A stretch of 25,858 nucleotides of DNA, from positions 1-25,858 of the forward strand of contig JAFKFE010001197.1 of NCBI GenBank assembly GCA_017308345.1, in the 5' to 3' direction. Positions 15,514-24,191 of this stretch are shown here, in pieces. Below the pieces are notes generated by a model. The model was not told the origin of the DNA. It did not search any database and saw only the letters and a list, made by a program, of their open reading frames with translations. A program made the position numbers and the translations under genes. This stretch comes from Alphaproteobacteria bacterium (lineage in GTDB: Bacteria > Pseudomonadota > Alphaproteobacteria > Rhizobiales > Rhizobiaceae). How positions within the stretch are numbered: position 1 is the first letter of the stretch; every line of letters starts with the position of its first letter.

Positions 15514-16335
15514 ATGAACATCATGTTCCAGAAGACGAACCAGCGGATGTTTGGAACTTTCCCTCTCAAGGGGGATACGCTGCGCGGCGCGATCGAGGCC
15601 GCGATCGACGCAGGTTACCGCGCGTTCGATACGGCTCAGGCTTATGGCAATGAAGCCGATACAGGCCTGGCCCTGGCCGAGAGCGGCATACCCCGGGACG
15701 AGCTCTGCATCACGACAAAGGTCACCGTGGAGAACTTTTCGGCCGAGCGGTTCATGCCGTCCGTCGAACAGTCCTTGCGGGATCTGAGGCTGGATCGTGT
15801 CGATATCCTGCTGCTTCACTGGCCGACGCCGGGAGGCGACATCAGGCTCTCACTTGAGCTGCTTCAGGAAGCACAGGAACGGGGGTTCGCCAGCGCCGTC
15901 GGAGTTTCGAACTATACGGCCGCGATGATGCGCCAGGCGAGGCAGATCACCGGCGTGCCGCTCGTGACCAATCAGGTGGAATTCCATCCGCTTCTTGACC
16001 AGCGCAAGCTGCTGGCGGCCGCGAGCGAAACGGGTATCCCTCTGTCATCCTACTGCTCGGTCGCGCGCGGCGAGGTCTTCAAGCACCCACTCTTCGCCGA
16101 TATCGGCGCCACATACGGCAAGTCGGCCGCCCAAATCGTGCTGCGCTGGATCCTGCAGAAGGGTTTGCCGATCAACACCATGTCGACCAAGCCCGACAAC
16201 ATCCGCTCGAATTTCGACGTGATGGACTTCACCTTGTCGAGCATCGACATGGGCCGCATCGACGCCATGAATGCCGTCGGTTACCGCGTCGTCGGCAAGC
16301 GGCTGATCCCTTATGCGCCGGATTTCGACGCCTGA
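15514..16335 (+). CDS. Aldo/keto reductase
   Basis: This NADPH-dependent aldehyde/ketone reductase has 273 residues, a normal length for bacterial AKR5-like members. The catalytic tetrad is Asp39, Tyr44, Lys69 and His102 (AFDTAQAYGNE, ITTKV, LLHWP). The cofactor-binding tail is present in AQIVLRWILQ and STKPDNIRSNF. GGGAGG at 15502-15507 precedes ATG 15514. The N-terminal beta-hairpin is shorter than in many relatives. It has its own operator-controlled promoter, divergent from the CoA-transferase. It may reduce a toxic or intermediate aldehyde or keto-sugar. A rhizobial repeat lies downstream. Confidence 0.93.
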   Translation: MNIMFQKTNQRMFGTFPLKGDTLRGAIEAAIDAGYRAFDTAQAYGNEADTGLALAESGIPRDELCITTKVTVENFSAERFMPSVEQSLRDLRLDRVDILLLHWPTPGGDIRLSLELLQEAQERGFASAVGVSNYTAAMMRQARQITGVPLVTNQVEFHPLLDQRKLLAAASETGIPLSSYCSVARGEVFKHPLFADIGATYGKSAAQIVLRWILQKGLPINTMSTKPDNIRSNFDVMDFTLSSIDMGRIDAMNAVGYRVVGKRLIPYAPDFDA

Positions 16336-16370
16336 GCGCGGACAGGGAGAGCGATCGGATCCGAGGCGAC

Positions 16371-16483
16371 TGGCAAATGCCAAGGCATGATCCCGAAAAG
16401 TGGGGACAGGCTTTCGGAAAAGATCATGCTCCAGCAGAACGCTGGATCAGGATGATGAATCAGCGAAACGTCATCCTGATCTA
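16371..16483. repeat. RIME-like rhizobial intergenic palindromic repeat
   Basis: This mosaic of inverted repeats lies between convergent genes. TGGCA-AA-TGCCA (16371-16382) flanks a long stem with outer arms GCATGATC (16385-16392) and GATCATGC (16422-16429) and inner CCGAAA/TTTCGG. Then come CCAGC/GCTGG (16431-16445) and a perfect 11-base stem GATCAGGATGA (16445-16455)/TCATCCTGATC (16471-16481). The 'GCATGATCCCGAAAAGTGG' type core is one I know as a very common intergenic repeat in Rhizobium and Mesorhizobium genomes; the RIME name is from memory. It may act as a two-way terminator. Its CTAG end supplies the stop codon of the GMC gene. Confidence 0.8.
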
Positions 16484-18088
16484 GCGGTTGCCTCGGATCA
16501 GGTCCGACGCATGCTCGCCGATCATGATCGTCGCCGCGTTGGTGTTTGAGCCGACCAGGGACGGCATTGCCGAGCTGTCGCAGATGCGGATGCCATCCAA
16601 CCCGTGCACGCGCAGTTGAGGGTCGACCACCGACATCGCGTCCTTCCCCATCTTGCAGGTGCAAGTCGGGTGATACGAGGTCCGACCGTAGCGGCGCGCA
16701 TAGGCTTCATAGTCTGATTGCGAGCGCACCCCGGCATCGGGGAAGCGGAGTTCCTTGATGAATTTTCGCAGCGACGGCTGGTTGAAGATCTCCCGGCTGA
16801 TCTTGATGCCTTCGACCGAGACTCTGAGGTCGTCCGGATCCGCGAGGAAATTGGGATCGACGACGGGATTGTCGCGCGGGTCCGGCGAACGGAGTGTCAC
16901 GCTTCCTCGCGATTTCGGGCGCAGTGTGTAACTGTTCAGCGTGACACCGGACGATCCCTTCGGGACCGACGGCACGCCGGCTTCCGCGCCTGCTCCCGCC
17001 AGGAAGTGGAACTGCAGATCGGGAACCGCTGCGGCACCTTTCCCCGAGGAATGCCAGAAGGCGCCGCCTTCGACCACGTTCGACGTTATCGGCCCGGTCT
17101 TGAACAGCGTGTACTGGATCCCGGCCCACAGCATCCAGTGCGTCTTGTTGTACTTGTCGAGTGAATCGTGGCCCTTGAGCTCGGCCACGATATCGATGCC
17201 GAAATGGTCGCGCAGGTTCTGTCCGACGCCCGGGAGATCCTGCACCGTCTCGATGCCATGATGGCGCAGGTGCTCGGCGGGACCGATACCGGACAGCATC
17301 ATCAGCTTCGGCGTGCCTATCGCCCCGGAGGTGACCAGCACTTCGCTGTCGGCGTTTATGACCTTCGGCGAGCCGCCGCCGACCGAGCATTCGACGCCAA
17401 CGGCCCGGCGCCCCTTGAAGACGATGCGATGGACCAGCGCCCCTGTGATCAGCGTCAGGTTCGGGCGCGTCAGGGCAGGCTTGAGGTAGCCCACGGCAGC
17501 CGAGCAGCGGCGGGCGTTGCGCGTCGTGGTCTGGTAGATGCCGGCGCCTTCCTGCTTCGCGCCGTTGAAGTCCGGATTGTAGGGCAGCCCGTATTCCTGG
17601 CAGCTCTGGACGAATGCACGCGAGACGACGTTCGGATCTGGTATGTTCGACACGCCGAGCGGTCCGTCGGTGCCGTGGAGCCTGCCGGAGAATATGCTGT
17701 TGCCCTCGGAACGTAGGAAATACTTCCGCACATCCTTGAACGCCCAGCCGTCCGCGCCTTCCTCGTTGGCCCACCGGTCGTAGTCGGTCTCGTGCCCTCG
17801 GGTATAGACCTCGGCGTTGATTGACGAGCCGCCGCCCAGCACCTTTGCCTGCGCATAGGGGATTTCGCGATTGTCGGCATGTCTCTGGGGGGCCGTCACC
17901 AGCCCCCAGGTGAGCGGTCCGGTGGTCATTTTGGCGAAGCCGACCGGCATATGGATCAGCGGATGGCTGTCCTTGCCCCCGGCCTCAATGATGCAGACGC
18001 GGACTGCCGGATTTTCGGACAGGCGCGCGGCAAGCACGCAACCCGAAGAGCCCGCGCCGACGATCACATAGTCGAAACCTGTCGTCAT
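16481..18088 (-). CDS. GMC-family FAD-dependent alcohol dehydrogenase (second paralogue)
   Basis: This 535-residue GMC oxidoreductase has FAD motif GAGSSG at 11-16, GMC signature GGGSSINAEVYTRG, second signature GAIGTPKLMMLSGIGP, and active-site His473 (YHPT) and Asn517 (GSNTNAA), 44 residues apart as in choline oxidase. It is clearly homologous along its length to the enzyme at 5181-6833; for example both contain YNPDFNG and RNARRCSAAVG. The ATG at 18088 shares one base with the ALDH stop (TGATG). It is the last gene of the seven-gene importer operon. Its TAG stop lies inside the end of the intergenic repeat, so the final residues may have been set by repeat insertion. Confidence 0.93.
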   Translation of the reverse strand: MTTGFDYVIVGAGSSGCVLAARLSENPAVRVCIIEAGGKDSHPLIHMPVGFAKMTTGPLTWGLVTAPQRHADNREIPYAQAKVLGGGSSINAEVYTRGHETDYDRWANEEGADGWAFKDVRKYFLRSEGNSIFSGRLHGTDGPLGVSNIPDPNVVSRAFVQSCQEYGLPYNPDFNGAKQEGAGIYQTTTRNARRCSAAVGYLKPALTRPNLTLITGALVHRIVFKGRRAVGVECSVGGGSPKVINADSEVLVTSGAIGTPKLMMLSGIGPAEHLRHHGIETVQDLPGVGQNLRDHFGIDIVAELKGHDSLDKYNKTHWMLWAGIQYTLFKTGPITSNVVEGGAFWHSSGKGAAAVPDLQFHFLAGAGAEAGVPSVPKGSSGVTLNSYTLRPKSRGSVTLRSPDPRDNPVVDPNFLADPDDLRVSVEGIKISREIFNQPSLRKFIKELRFPDAGVRSQSDYEAYARRYGRTSYHPTCTCKMGKDAMSVVDPQLRVHGLDGIRICDSSAMPSLVGSNTNAATIMIGEHASDLIRGNR

Positions 18089-19584
18089 CACTTGATCCAG
18101 TGCGCACGCTTGCCGACCTCGATGTGGACGGACTTCACTTGTGTGTATTCCTCCACGCCGTACATTCCGGCCTCTCTTCCCCATCCGGACTGCTTGAAGC
18201 CGCCGAGCGGCATCTCCGGCCCTCCGGCCATGATCGTGTTCACCCAGAACCGGCCGGCGCGCACGCGCCGCGTCACCACCAGCGCCTTGTCTATGTTCTT
18301 TGTCCACACGCTGGCCGCCAGGCCATACACCGTATCGTTCGCGAGGCTGATGGCTTCCTCGACCGTGTCGAAATGGAAGGAAGACAGGACGGGTCCGAAG
18401 ATTTCGTCGCGGGCAATCGACATTCCTGGCGTGACCCCGGAAAACAATGTGGGCACGATATACTGGCCGCCGCCGAGGTCCAGAGCCTGTCCGCCGGCGA
18501 CAAGCGTCGCCCCTTCGGCCTTGCCCTTGTCGATATAGCTCAGGATGGTCGCATTCTGCGCATCCGTCGTGATGGCTCCCACCTGCGTCTTCGTCTGCAG
18601 CGGATCGCCGACCACTATCCTGGCCATCTTGGCGGCGAGGATTTCCTCGAACTCGCGGGCGACCGAACGTTCCACGATGACGCGGCTCGACGAAACGCAG
18701 CATTGGCCCGTGTTGAAGCTTATGCCGAAAGCCGCGCCGTCGGCCGCGTCCTCGAGGTCGCTGTCGGCAAAGACGATGATCGGGTTCTTGCCGCCGAGCT
18801 CCAGGCCGAGTTTCTTGAAGTTCGAATCGGCCGCGGCGTGGACGCATGAGCGCCCGACGGATGTCGATCCGGTGAAAGACAGCATGTCGACATCGGGATG
18901 CTCGCTCAAAGCCTGGCCAATCGTCCGGCCCGACCCGGTGACGACGTTATAGACGCCGTCCGGCGCGCCGGCTTCGGAAAGGATCTCGCCGAGCAGCAAA
19001 GTGGTCGCGGATGTGACCTCCGAAGGCTTGACGACGACGGTGCATCCGCTGGCCAGGATGAAGGGAATGCGCTCGCACAGGATCAGGAACGGGAAATTCC
19101 AGGGCGTGATGAGCCCGACCACGCCGACCGGCTCGCGCAGGACCATGCCGAAAAGGCCGTCGCCCAGACTGTTGAAGCTGTCGCCGTGCAACAGCCTTGC
19201 GGCGCCCGCGCCGACCTCGAAGCACGCAATGCAGTGATCGATCTCGCCGCGCGCCTGGGAGATCGGCTTGCCGTTCTCCAGGACTTCCCAATAGGCGATT
19301 TCGTCGCGGCGACGGCGCAGGATCTCGGCCGTCCTCAGCAGCACGCCGGCCCTGTCCGCGCCTGGCAGTCCGGCCCACCGGCGATCCTCGAATGCGCGGC
19401 GCGCCGCGGCGACGGCGGCATTGAGGTCGTCCACCGTGCATCTGGGCGTAAGGGTCACCGGCACGCCGTGGCCCGGGGAACGGCGCTCGAACAGTGCGCC
19501 ACCCTTGCGCCAGGATCCGTCCGACCAGAAACCGAATTCGCGTGGCGCGTCCGGCAGGGTCGCGCGGTCGGTGAAATCGAGCAT
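18088..19584 (-). CDS. NAD(P)-dependent aldehyde dehydrogenase
   Basis: This ALDH-superfamily enzyme has 498 residues, the standard length. Catalytic Cys296 (FNTGQCC), Glu262 (LELGGK) and Asn163 (PWNFP) are all present, as is the cofactor-loop FTGSTSVG. It converts an aldehyde to the acid, most simply the aldehyde made by the GMC enzyme whose gene overlaps its stop codon or by the zinc ADH encoded 66 bases upstream. Betaine-aldehyde-like labels would be guesses. Confidence 0.94.
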   Translation of the reverse strand: MLDFTDRATLPDAPREFGFWSDGSWRKGGALFERRSPGHGVPVTLTPRCTVDDLNAAVAAARRAFEDRRWAGLPGADRAGVLLRTAEILRRRRDEIAYWEVLENGKPISQARGEIDHCIACFEVGAGAARLLHGDSFNSLGDGLFGMVLREPVGVVGLITPWNFPFLILCERIPFILASGCTVVVKPSEVTSATTLLLGEILSEAGAPDGVYNVVTGSGRTIGQALSEHPDVDMLSFTGSTSVGRSCVHAAADSNFKKLGLELGGKNPIIVFADSDLEDAADGAAFGISFNTGQCCVSSSRVIVERSVAREFEEILAAKMARIVVGDPLQTKTQVGAITTDAQNATILSYIDKGKAEGATLVAGGQALDLGGGQYIVPTLFSGVTPGMSIARDEIFGPVLSSFHFDTVEEAISLANDTVYGLAASVWTKNIDKALVVTRRVRAGRFWVNTIMAGGPEMPLGGFKQSGWGREAGMYGVEEYTQVKSVHIEVGKRAHWIK

Positions 19585-19650
19585 GGCATGCCTCCGTTCT
19601 GGCGGTGCGCCGGCCGTCCGCGGTGCCTGGCACGCGGTTCGCGCCGGCTC

Positions 19651-20682
19651 CTAGTTCAATATGATTTGCGTCTTCAGATCCTGCGGCCGCTCGGCCAGGG
19701 TCTCGAAGGCGCGCTGGATGTCATCGAGCGGGAAGGTCGCGCGCGTGAACGCCTCGGTCCGGAAGCGGCCATGCGACAGAAGCGTCAGCGCATCGTGCAT
19801 GTCTTCTCCCATGCCGGCGACGGAGCCCTTGAGACTGTTCTCCTCGAGGATGGTGCGCAGGATATCGACCGGCACGGTGTCGTGCGGTCCGGTGAGGCCG
19901 AAGAAAGCGACATGGCCGCCCTTGCGGATGAGCTCGAATGCGAGCGCGTAGAGTCGCGCGGAGCCGACGCTCTCGATCACCAGGTCCGCCCCGCGTCCAC
20001 CAGTCCTTTCCAGGACCTCCGCCTTGAGCAGGGCAGGATCGGCGACGGCCGCATCCGCGCCGGCTTCAAGGGCTAGACGGCAACGGTCTTCCGACAGGTC
20101 GGCGACGATGATCGGCGCGGCGCCGCACAAGCGCATCATCTGAACATGCAGATTGCCGACCGGTCCTGCGCCGAGGATCACGACCGACTGGCCGAAGCTC
20201 GCGCGCGCCTTGCGCGCGGCGCGCACCACGCAGGACACCGGCTCCGTCAGGGCAAGCACCTGAACCGGCACATGGTCCGGCGCCGGTATGACGAGCCTGG
20301 CCGGTACGCAGACATATTCGGCGAACGCGCCGTCTCGCCCGATGCCCACCTGCGTCATCGACGGGCAGTTGAGGATCTCGTTGCGGCGGCACCAGTAGCA
20401 CTGACCGCAGCCTATATTGACGTCCGCGACGCAGGTCGTGCCTGGCTTGATATGTTTCACACGCTCGCCCGTCGCGGCGACCGTCCCGGCAAACTCGTGG
20501 CCCGGCACCAACGGCAGCCGGTCAGCCGCATAGTGGCCGTTGAAGATATGGATGTCGGTGCCGCATATGCCGGTCCGCTGGACGCGGATCAGGGCATCAT
20601 CGGGACCCACCTGCGGAACGGCGACCTCACGCAGGTCGAAACGATGCGGAGCGGTCAGGACGGCGGCGCGCATTGTTGCCAT
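19651..20682 (-). CDS. Zinc-dependent alcohol/polyol dehydrogenase
   Basis: This MDR-family enzyme has about 343 residues. Catalytic zinc ligands are Cys40 (GICGTDIH) and His62-Glu63 (PGHEFAG). The structural zinc cysteines are 92, 95, 98 and 106 (GCGQCYWCRRNEILNC). The Rossmann motif is GAGPVG. It resembles sorbitol/threonine-dehydrogenase-like enzymes acting on secondary alcohols of sugars and polyols. The start is uncertain between ATG 20682 (used here, 8 bases past the permease stop), ATG 20673 and GTG 20694. It lies directly after the CUT2 importer genes in one operon, so its substrate may be the imported compound. Confidence 0.92.
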   Translation of the reverse strand: MATMRAAVLTAPHRFDLREVAVPQVGPDDALIRVQRTGICGTDIHIFNGHYAADRLPLVPGHEFAGTVAATGERVKHIKPGTTCVADVNIGCGQCYWCRRNEILNCPSMTQVGIGRDGAFAEYVCVPARLVIPAPDHVPVQVLALTEPVSCVVRAARKARASFGQSVVILGAGPVGNLHVQMMRLCGAAPIIVADLSEDRCRLALEAGADAAVADPALLKAEVLERTGGRGADLVIESVGSARLYALAFELIRKGGHVAFFGLTGPHDTVPVDILRTILEENSLKGSVAGMGEDMHDALTLLSHGRFRTEAFTRATFPLDDIQRAFETLAERPQDLKTQIILN

Positions 20683-20690
20683 GGCTTGTC

Positions 20691-21632
20691 TCACTTCACG
20701 GTGCGAAGCTTGGAACGGTCGATGGTCAAGGCGATGGCGACGATCAGCACCAGGCCGAAGACCATCTGCTGCTGTGTCGCCGCGATGCCGAAATAGAGCA
20801 TCGACGCTCGGATGACCGCCACGATCAGCGTGCCGATCGCGGTATTGAGCACACCGCCGACGCCGCCCGTCAACGGCGTTCCGCCGACAAGCACCGCGAC
20901 GATGGCCGGCAGGAGGAAGCCATTGGCGATCGTCGGCGCGCCGCCCGACAGCTTGACGGAAAACAGCAGCCCTGCCACCGCGGCCAGCCCTCCGGATATG
21001 GCGAAGGCGAGGATCTTGTAGCGGGCGACGTTGAGACCGGACGCGGCCGCGGCCAGTTCGCCGGCGCCCACGGCCTTCAGCGCGCGGCCGAGGGTGGTGC
21101 GCCGCTCGATGATCAGGCAGATGGCCAGCAGGCCGAGCGCGATGAAGAGTTCGTGCGGCACGATGCCGGTTCGACCGATCATCCAGCCGAAGGTTTCGTT
21201 ACGCTGGGTGGCGTCCATGTTCAGGGCGCGGTTGCCGGAAAGCCATTGCGCCACCGAGAAGCAGATGCCGCCGACGGCCAGCGTGGAGATGAAGGACGGG
21301 ACGTACATGCGGGTGGTCAGGTAGCCAGAAAGCGTTCCCAGCGTGAACCCGGCAAGGATGCAGAGCGCCGCGACCCAGATTCCCAGCGGCGCCAGATACA
21401 CCGAGGCGACGACGGTAATCATGTTCGCCATCGATTGCGCCGACAGGTCGATGCCGCCGATGTAGATCGCGAAAGTCAGTCCCAGCGCCATGATGAACAG
21501 CGGCACGATGTCGCCTGCAAGGCTGAGCAGATTGGCCGGCTTGAGGAAGCTCGGATCGGCAATGCCGACGATCGCGACCAGGACCAGGAGCGTGATCCAG
21601 GGCAGGTGCGGCTTGAGGCGTTGGATATCCAT
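20691..21632 (-). CDS. Ribose-type (CUT2) ABC transporter permease, RbsC-like
   Basis: This is an inner-membrane permease of the BPD_transp_2 family, 313 residues with about eight or more hydrophobic segments. Family marks include the early IGGIDLSAQSMANM region and the late VAVLVGGTPLTGGVGG loop. It starts 9 bases after the ATPase stop. It is one of two different CUT2 permeases in the operon (the other is at 23155-24120), so the channel is probably a heterodimer. Confidence 0.92.
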   Translation of the reverse strand: MDIQRLKPHLPWITLLVLVAIVGIADPSFLKPANLLSLAGDIVPLFIMALGLTFAIYIGGIDLSAQSMANMITVVASVYLAPLGIWVAALCILAGFTLGTLSGYLTTRMYVPSFISTLAVGGICFSVAQWLSGNRALNMDATQRNETFGWMIGRTGIVPHELFIALGLLAICLIIERRTTLGRALKAVGAGELAAAASGLNVARYKILAFAISGGLAAVAGLLFSVKLSGGAPTIANGFLLPAIVAVLVGGTPLTGGVGGVLNTAIGTLIVAVIRASMLYFGIAATQQQMVFGLVLIVAIALTIDRSKLRTVK

Positions 21633-21641
21633 CGATGCCCC

Positions 21642-23147
21642 TCAGATCATGTAGTGCAGAAGGTCGTAGAGCGACGGCTTGGAGCCGGGCGCGCAGTCGA
21701 AACGCTTCTGGATCGCGCCGTCCTTGATGACGACAATGGTGTGGGAGAGGCCAATCGCCTCCTCCAGCGTGTCGGCGACCAGGACGACGCCGACACCGTC
21801 GTCGCACATCTCGCGGATCATGTCGTACACATCCTCCTTCGCGCCGATGTCCAGGCCGCGGGTCGGATGGTCGAGAAGCATGATGTCGGAGCCGCCCGAG
21901 CGCCATTTGGCGAGCACGACCTTCTGCTGGTTGCCGCCCGAGAGGTTGCCGCAGTCGGCATATTCGGAACTTGCCTTGATCGACAGCCTGCTGATCCATT
22001 TCCTGGCAAGATCGCGTTCGTCGCCGACATCGAGCCAGCCCATCCGCGCGTAGCGCGGCATCTGTGAGAGCGTCATGTTCTCGTAGACATTCATGCCGGC
22101 CACGATGCCTTCGATCTTGCGTTCGCGCGGCACATAGCCGACGCCGCGCTCCACCGCTCCCCGGGCGGTCAGCCTGGAGACGGTCTCGCCCTTGATCCTC
22201 AGGGCGCCCTTGATGGGCGTGCGCATGCCGTAGATCGTTCGCAGGATCGCCTCGCGGCCGGAGCCCTCGGTGCCGACCAGGCACAGGACCTCGCCGGCAT
22301 GCAGCGTCAGCGAGATATCGTGCACCCGTCCCGGCAGGCTCACGCCCGAGAGCTCGACCAGCGGCTTCGTCGTGTCGTACGGTTTTTGGCGCTGTTCGCG
22401 GTAATATTCCTTGTCGACATGGCGGCCGACCATCTTGTGCTGGATCGTCTCCGGCGTCGCCGCGCCGCGCGAGACGACATCGACCACCTGGCCATCCTTC
22501 ATCACGTAGATGCGGTCCGAGAGCTCCATCACCTCGTCCATGCGATGCGACACGAAGATGAAGGAAGCGCGCGTCGTCAGCTCCCGCACGAGCTTGAACA
22601 ACAGCTTGACCTCTTCCTCCGCCAGCACCGAAGTCGGCTCGTCGAGCAGGACCACCAGATGGCCCTGCACCCGTTCCTCCAGCGTCAGCACCTTGGCCAG
22701 TTCCACGAGCTGGCGCTGCGCGAAGGAAAGGCTCGAGGTGGTCGTGCGCGGGTCGATATCGAGCTTCACCTTGGCGAGCTGCTTTCGCGCGGCCTTGGCC
22801 ATCGCTCTCCAGCTGACCACGCCGAAGCGTGAGAACTGGTCTTCGTAGCCCAGGAAGATGTTTTCCATCACCGACAGGTTGGTGATCAGCGATTGCTCCT
22901 GGAACACCATGCCGATGCCTCTCTCCATGGCGTCGCGCGGGCCGCTGAACCGGACAGGCTTGCCATCGATGAGGATCTCGCCGCCGTCGGGCTGGTAGGC
23001 GCCGTAGATCACCTTCATGAGCGTGGATTTGCCGGCGCCATTCTCTCCCACCAGACCGACGATCTCGCCGCGGCTGATGGAGAAGTCGACGGACTTCAAT
23101 GCCCTGACGCCCGGAAACTTCTTCTCGACGGCTCTCAATTCATACAT
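21642..23147 (-). CDS. Ribose-type ABC transporter ATPase with two nucleotide-binding domains, RbsA/MglA-like
   Basis: This is a 501-residue tandem ATPase. Domain 1 has an intact Walker A GENGAGKST (34-42) and Walker B LLDEPTS (about 167-173) but an altered signature, LSFAQ (140-144). Domain 2 has a degenerate Walker A (GTEGSGREA, no Lys, near 293), signature LSGGN near 402, and LLDHPTRG, in which His replaces the usual Walker B Glu (about 427). One composite site is therefore canonical and the other is not. The start is ATG 23147, with GAGGG upstream, seven bases after the permease stop. A longer in-frame reading overlaps that gene and is rejected. Confidence 0.93.
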   Translation of the reverse strand: MYELRAVEKKFPGVRALKSVDFSISRGEIVGLVGENGAGKSTLMKVIYGAYQPDGGEILIDGKPVRFSGPRDAMERGIGMVFQEQSLITNLSVMENIFLGYEDQFSRFGVVSWRAMAKAARKQLAKVKLDIDPRTTTSSLSFAQRQLVELAKVLTLEERVQGHLVVLLDEPTSVLAEEEVKLLFKLVRELTTRASFIFVSHRMDEVMELSDRIYVMKDGQVVDVVSRGAATPETIQHKMVGRHVDKEYYREQRQKPYDTTKPLVELSGVSLPGRVHDISLTLHAGEVLCLVGTEGSGREAILRTIYGMRTPIKGALRIKGETVSRLTARGAVERGVGYVPRERKIEGIVAGMNVYENMTLSQMPRYARMGWLDVGDERDLARKWISRLSIKASSEYADCGNLSGGNQQKVVLAKWRSGGSDIMLLDHPTRGLDIGAKEDVYDMIREMCDDGVGVVLVADTLEEAIGLSHTIVVIKDGAIQKRFDCAPGSKPSLYDLLHYMI

Positions 23148-23154
23148 GGCGCCC

Positions 23155-24120
23155 TCACTTGACGAACGCGACCGAACGCCGGTCCGTCGACAGGATAACC
23201 GCGATGATGACGAGCAGCCCGAGAACGGCGGCCTGCAGAAAGTCGGGCAGGCCGATGACCACCATGCCGTTGTTGATGACGGCGACGATGAGGACGCCGA
23301 CGAGCGTGTTCCACACGCCGCCGATCCCGCCCCAGAGCGCCACGCCGCCAACCACCACAGAAGTGATCGACATGAACATGAAATTGGATCCGGTGACGGA
23401 TTCAGCCTGGCCGATCTTCGCCACCTGCAGGATCGCGGCTATGGCGTAGAAGAAGCCGGCGAGCGAGAAGCCCGCCAATCGCACTTGCCGCACCCGCACG
23501 CCCGAGGCATGGGCGAGTTCCTCGCCGCCGCCGACCGCGTAGAAATGACGCCCGAGGCGGGTGTGCGCCTGGATGAACCAGGCGAGAACGAGGCACATGC
23601 CCGCGACATAGACCATCAGGGGGAAGCCCAGGATGCGCCAGGTGAGCAGGGCGCGAAACGTCGGATCGTCGAATTTGACGATGTTGCCGCCAGTCAGCAG
23701 GATCGCGGCGCCCGTGCCGACGAAGCCCAGCGCGAGGCTGGCCATGAAGGATGGTATCTTCAGCCTGACGTGAATGAGGCCGTTCACCAGGCCGATGGCG
23801 GCGCCCGCGACCAGAATGACAGGTATCGCGATCCAGCCGCCCGAAGCCAGCGTTCCGCCCAGCGCCAGCACCAGGAAACAGAACAGGACAGCCGTCAGGG
23901 AAATGACGCCCTCCATCGAGAGGTCGATGGATCCCATGACGATGATGAAAGTCACGCCGACAGCCACCATGAGAGCGGGCGCGGCCGCGATCGCGATGCG
24001 CGCGAAGTTGCGCTGCGACAGGAATGAGGGGTTGATCGCCGTGAACAGAATTACGAGCGCGAGAAGCACCAGGAAGGGCGCCCAGCGGATCGCGTTCTCC
24101 CGCGTGAGGATGCGTGGCAA
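23155..24120 (-). CDS. Ribose-type (CUT2) ABC transporter permease, RbsC-like
   Basis: This BPD_transp_2 permease has 321 residues from the chosen start. It contains multiple membrane segments, VMGSIDLSMEGVISL early and VVVGGVALWGGIGG late, matching the family's conserved 'G-x-DLS' and glycine loop. The start is TTG at 24120: on the minus strand GGGAGG sits six bases before it. An in-frame TTG at 24138 lies before that ribosome binding site and is less likely. It is separated from the binding-protein gene by a perfect hairpin and pairs with the permease at 20691-21632. Confidence 0.91.
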   Translation of the reverse strand: MPRILTRENAIRWAPFLVLLALVILFTAINPSFLSQRNFARIAIAAAPALMVAVGVTFIIVMGSIDLSMEGVISLTAVLFCFLVLALGGTLASGGWIAIPVILVAGAAIGLVNGLIHVRLKIPSFMASLALGFVGTGAAILLTGGNIVKFDDPTFRALLTWRILGFPLMVYVAGMCLVLAWFIQAHTRLGRHFYAVGGGEELAHASGVRVRQVRLAGFSLAGFFYAIAAILQVAKIGQAESVTGSNFMFMSITSVVVGGVALWGGIGGVWNTLVGVLIVAVINNGMVVIGLPDFLQAAVLGLLVIIAVILSTDRRSVAFVK

Positions 24121-24154
24121 CTTCGGCCTCCCGTCCAAGCGTGCCGTGTAGGGG

Positions 24155-24178
24155 GAGCGGCCCGTTTCAGGGCCGCTC
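24155..24178 (-). terminator. Perfect hairpin between binding-protein and permease genes
   Basis: GAGCGGCCC (24155-24163) and GGGCCGCTC (24170-24178) form a perfect 9-base stem with a 6-base loop, starting 14 bases after the binding-protein stop on the minus strand. No T-run follows, so partial attenuation or 3'-end protection is more likely than full termination. It holds the same position as the 8988-9016 hairpin in the other importer operon. Confidence 0.5.
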
Positions 24179-24191
24179 GATCGAGCTTCGC

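Noticed and set aside
15400..15819. N-terminal extension of the CoA-transferase through the operator region
   Set aside because: It would cover the promoter and overlap the aldo/keto reductase on the other strand; the GTG at 15399 has a good ribosome binding site and starts the conserved domain.
18089..18847. N-terminal extension of the second GMC protein into the ALDH gene
   Set aside because: This is the wrong frame of the ALDH coding sequence; the FAD motif begins right after ATG 18088.
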